This document shows, piece by piece, positions 63,710 through 64,000 of a stretch of 64,000 nucleotides of DNA. The notes beneath the pieces were generated by a model. It ran no database searches. It saw only the letters and a program-made list of their open reading frames with translations, and was not told the origin of the DNA. This DNA is from a virus. The stretch is from the IMG/VR virus record IMGVR_UViG_3300036770_004428, positions 30,982-94,981 of that record. One strand, 5' to 3'. The translations under genes were made by a program, and so were the position numbers. Each line of letters begins with the position of its first letter. Position 1 is the stretch's first letter.

Positions 63710-64000
63710 CACCTGTATTAACAGATGCTAACTCAGTAGAAGAACTAAACCCTAATGGTGGTGCAGTCACTAACCAAGAACCCTCTTTGAAAGCAACAGG
63801 TGATTACCAAAGAGCACAGGTTACATCTTTTAATGTCTATAATATTACACCGACTAATAACTATAGTGCACAACACCCTAATGCACAATCAGATGGTGAT
63901 GACTATGGTAGAGGTGAAACTGGACCAAACTCAGGAGTTGGTACTTTAATAGATTCACAAAGAAAAGATGTTCTTTTATATTCTTCAGGTAACAAATATA
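63685..64000 (+). CDS. Partial virion-type protein running off the window
   Basis: An open frame of 105 codons starts MPGPAQSIAPVLTDANS and continues past the window edge with no stop. It is rich in Asn, Gly, Gln and Ser, typical of structural proteins. Its ATG lies 25 nt inside the end of the 166-aa gene. The downstream part is missing, so no family call is possible. Confidence 0.6.
   Translation, partial: MPGPAQSIAPVLTDANSVEELNPNGGAVTNQEPSLKATGDYQRAQVTSFNVYNITPTNNYSAQHPNAQSDGDDYGRGETGPNSGVGTLIDSQRKDVLLYSSGNKY

Overview
The window is part of the genome of a large, AT-rich contractile-tailed phage of the T4 superfamily. A T4-type replication set (UvsX, gp32-like SSB, gp41-like helicase, RNase H, family B polymerase) sits beside a T4-type tail set (gp18-like sheath, gp19-like tube, gp26-like baseplate protein, tape measure). 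The host is most likely a member of the Bacteroidota. Three non-structural genes have upstream TTTG-N18/19-TATATTTG, the promoter form of that phylum, and most starts follow A-rich leaders with no clear Shine-Dalgarno. This host call is inference. No capsid, portal, terminase, primase, integrase, tRNA or CRISPR array was recognised. No gene-free stretch exceeds about 180 bases.

Layout. 1-7.2 kb (minus strand): replication operon, reading SSB, UvsX, small ORF, RNase H, small ORF, helicase, class II ribonucleotide reductase, terminator. 7.3-31.9 kb (minus): acidic and hypothetical virion proteins, a 2623-aa baseplate/tail protein ending in two peptidoglycan hydrolase domains, an 1802-aa protein with an OmpA-like domain, tape measure, a probable frameshifted tail-chaperone pair and the tail tube; an M20-like peptidase is on the plus strand. 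31.9-38.6 kb: candidate internal virion proteins (a HAD-like phosphatase, a zinc-ribbon protein, membrane-type proteins) interrupted by plus-strand ClpP and a small membrane protein. 38.7-54.8 kb (minus): sheath, tail fibre/appendage genes with a GIY-YIG homing endonuclease among them, and neck/tail completion candidates. 54.8-64 kb (mostly plus): SNF2 helicase, DUF3310 protein, a DHH phosphoesterase fused to an ECF-like sigma factor, DNA polymerase and three further genes, the last running off the edge.

Three signals tie the window together. (1) An ATATTTAT box on the coding strand, usually 13-20 nt before the start codon, precedes most structural transcription units but not the replication operon: a candidate late promoter that resembles the Bacteroidota -7 box with an altered end. 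(2) At least seven proteins begin with a short basic/hydrophobic peptide ending in (L/I/F/V)-x-E, the pattern of T4 capsid-targeting peptides cut by the prohead protease; all are in units that carry the ATATTTAT box. (3) One of these is the DHH-sigma fusion. It would therefore be made late, packaged and injected, making it a candidate virion-carried transcription factor and the most unusual item here.
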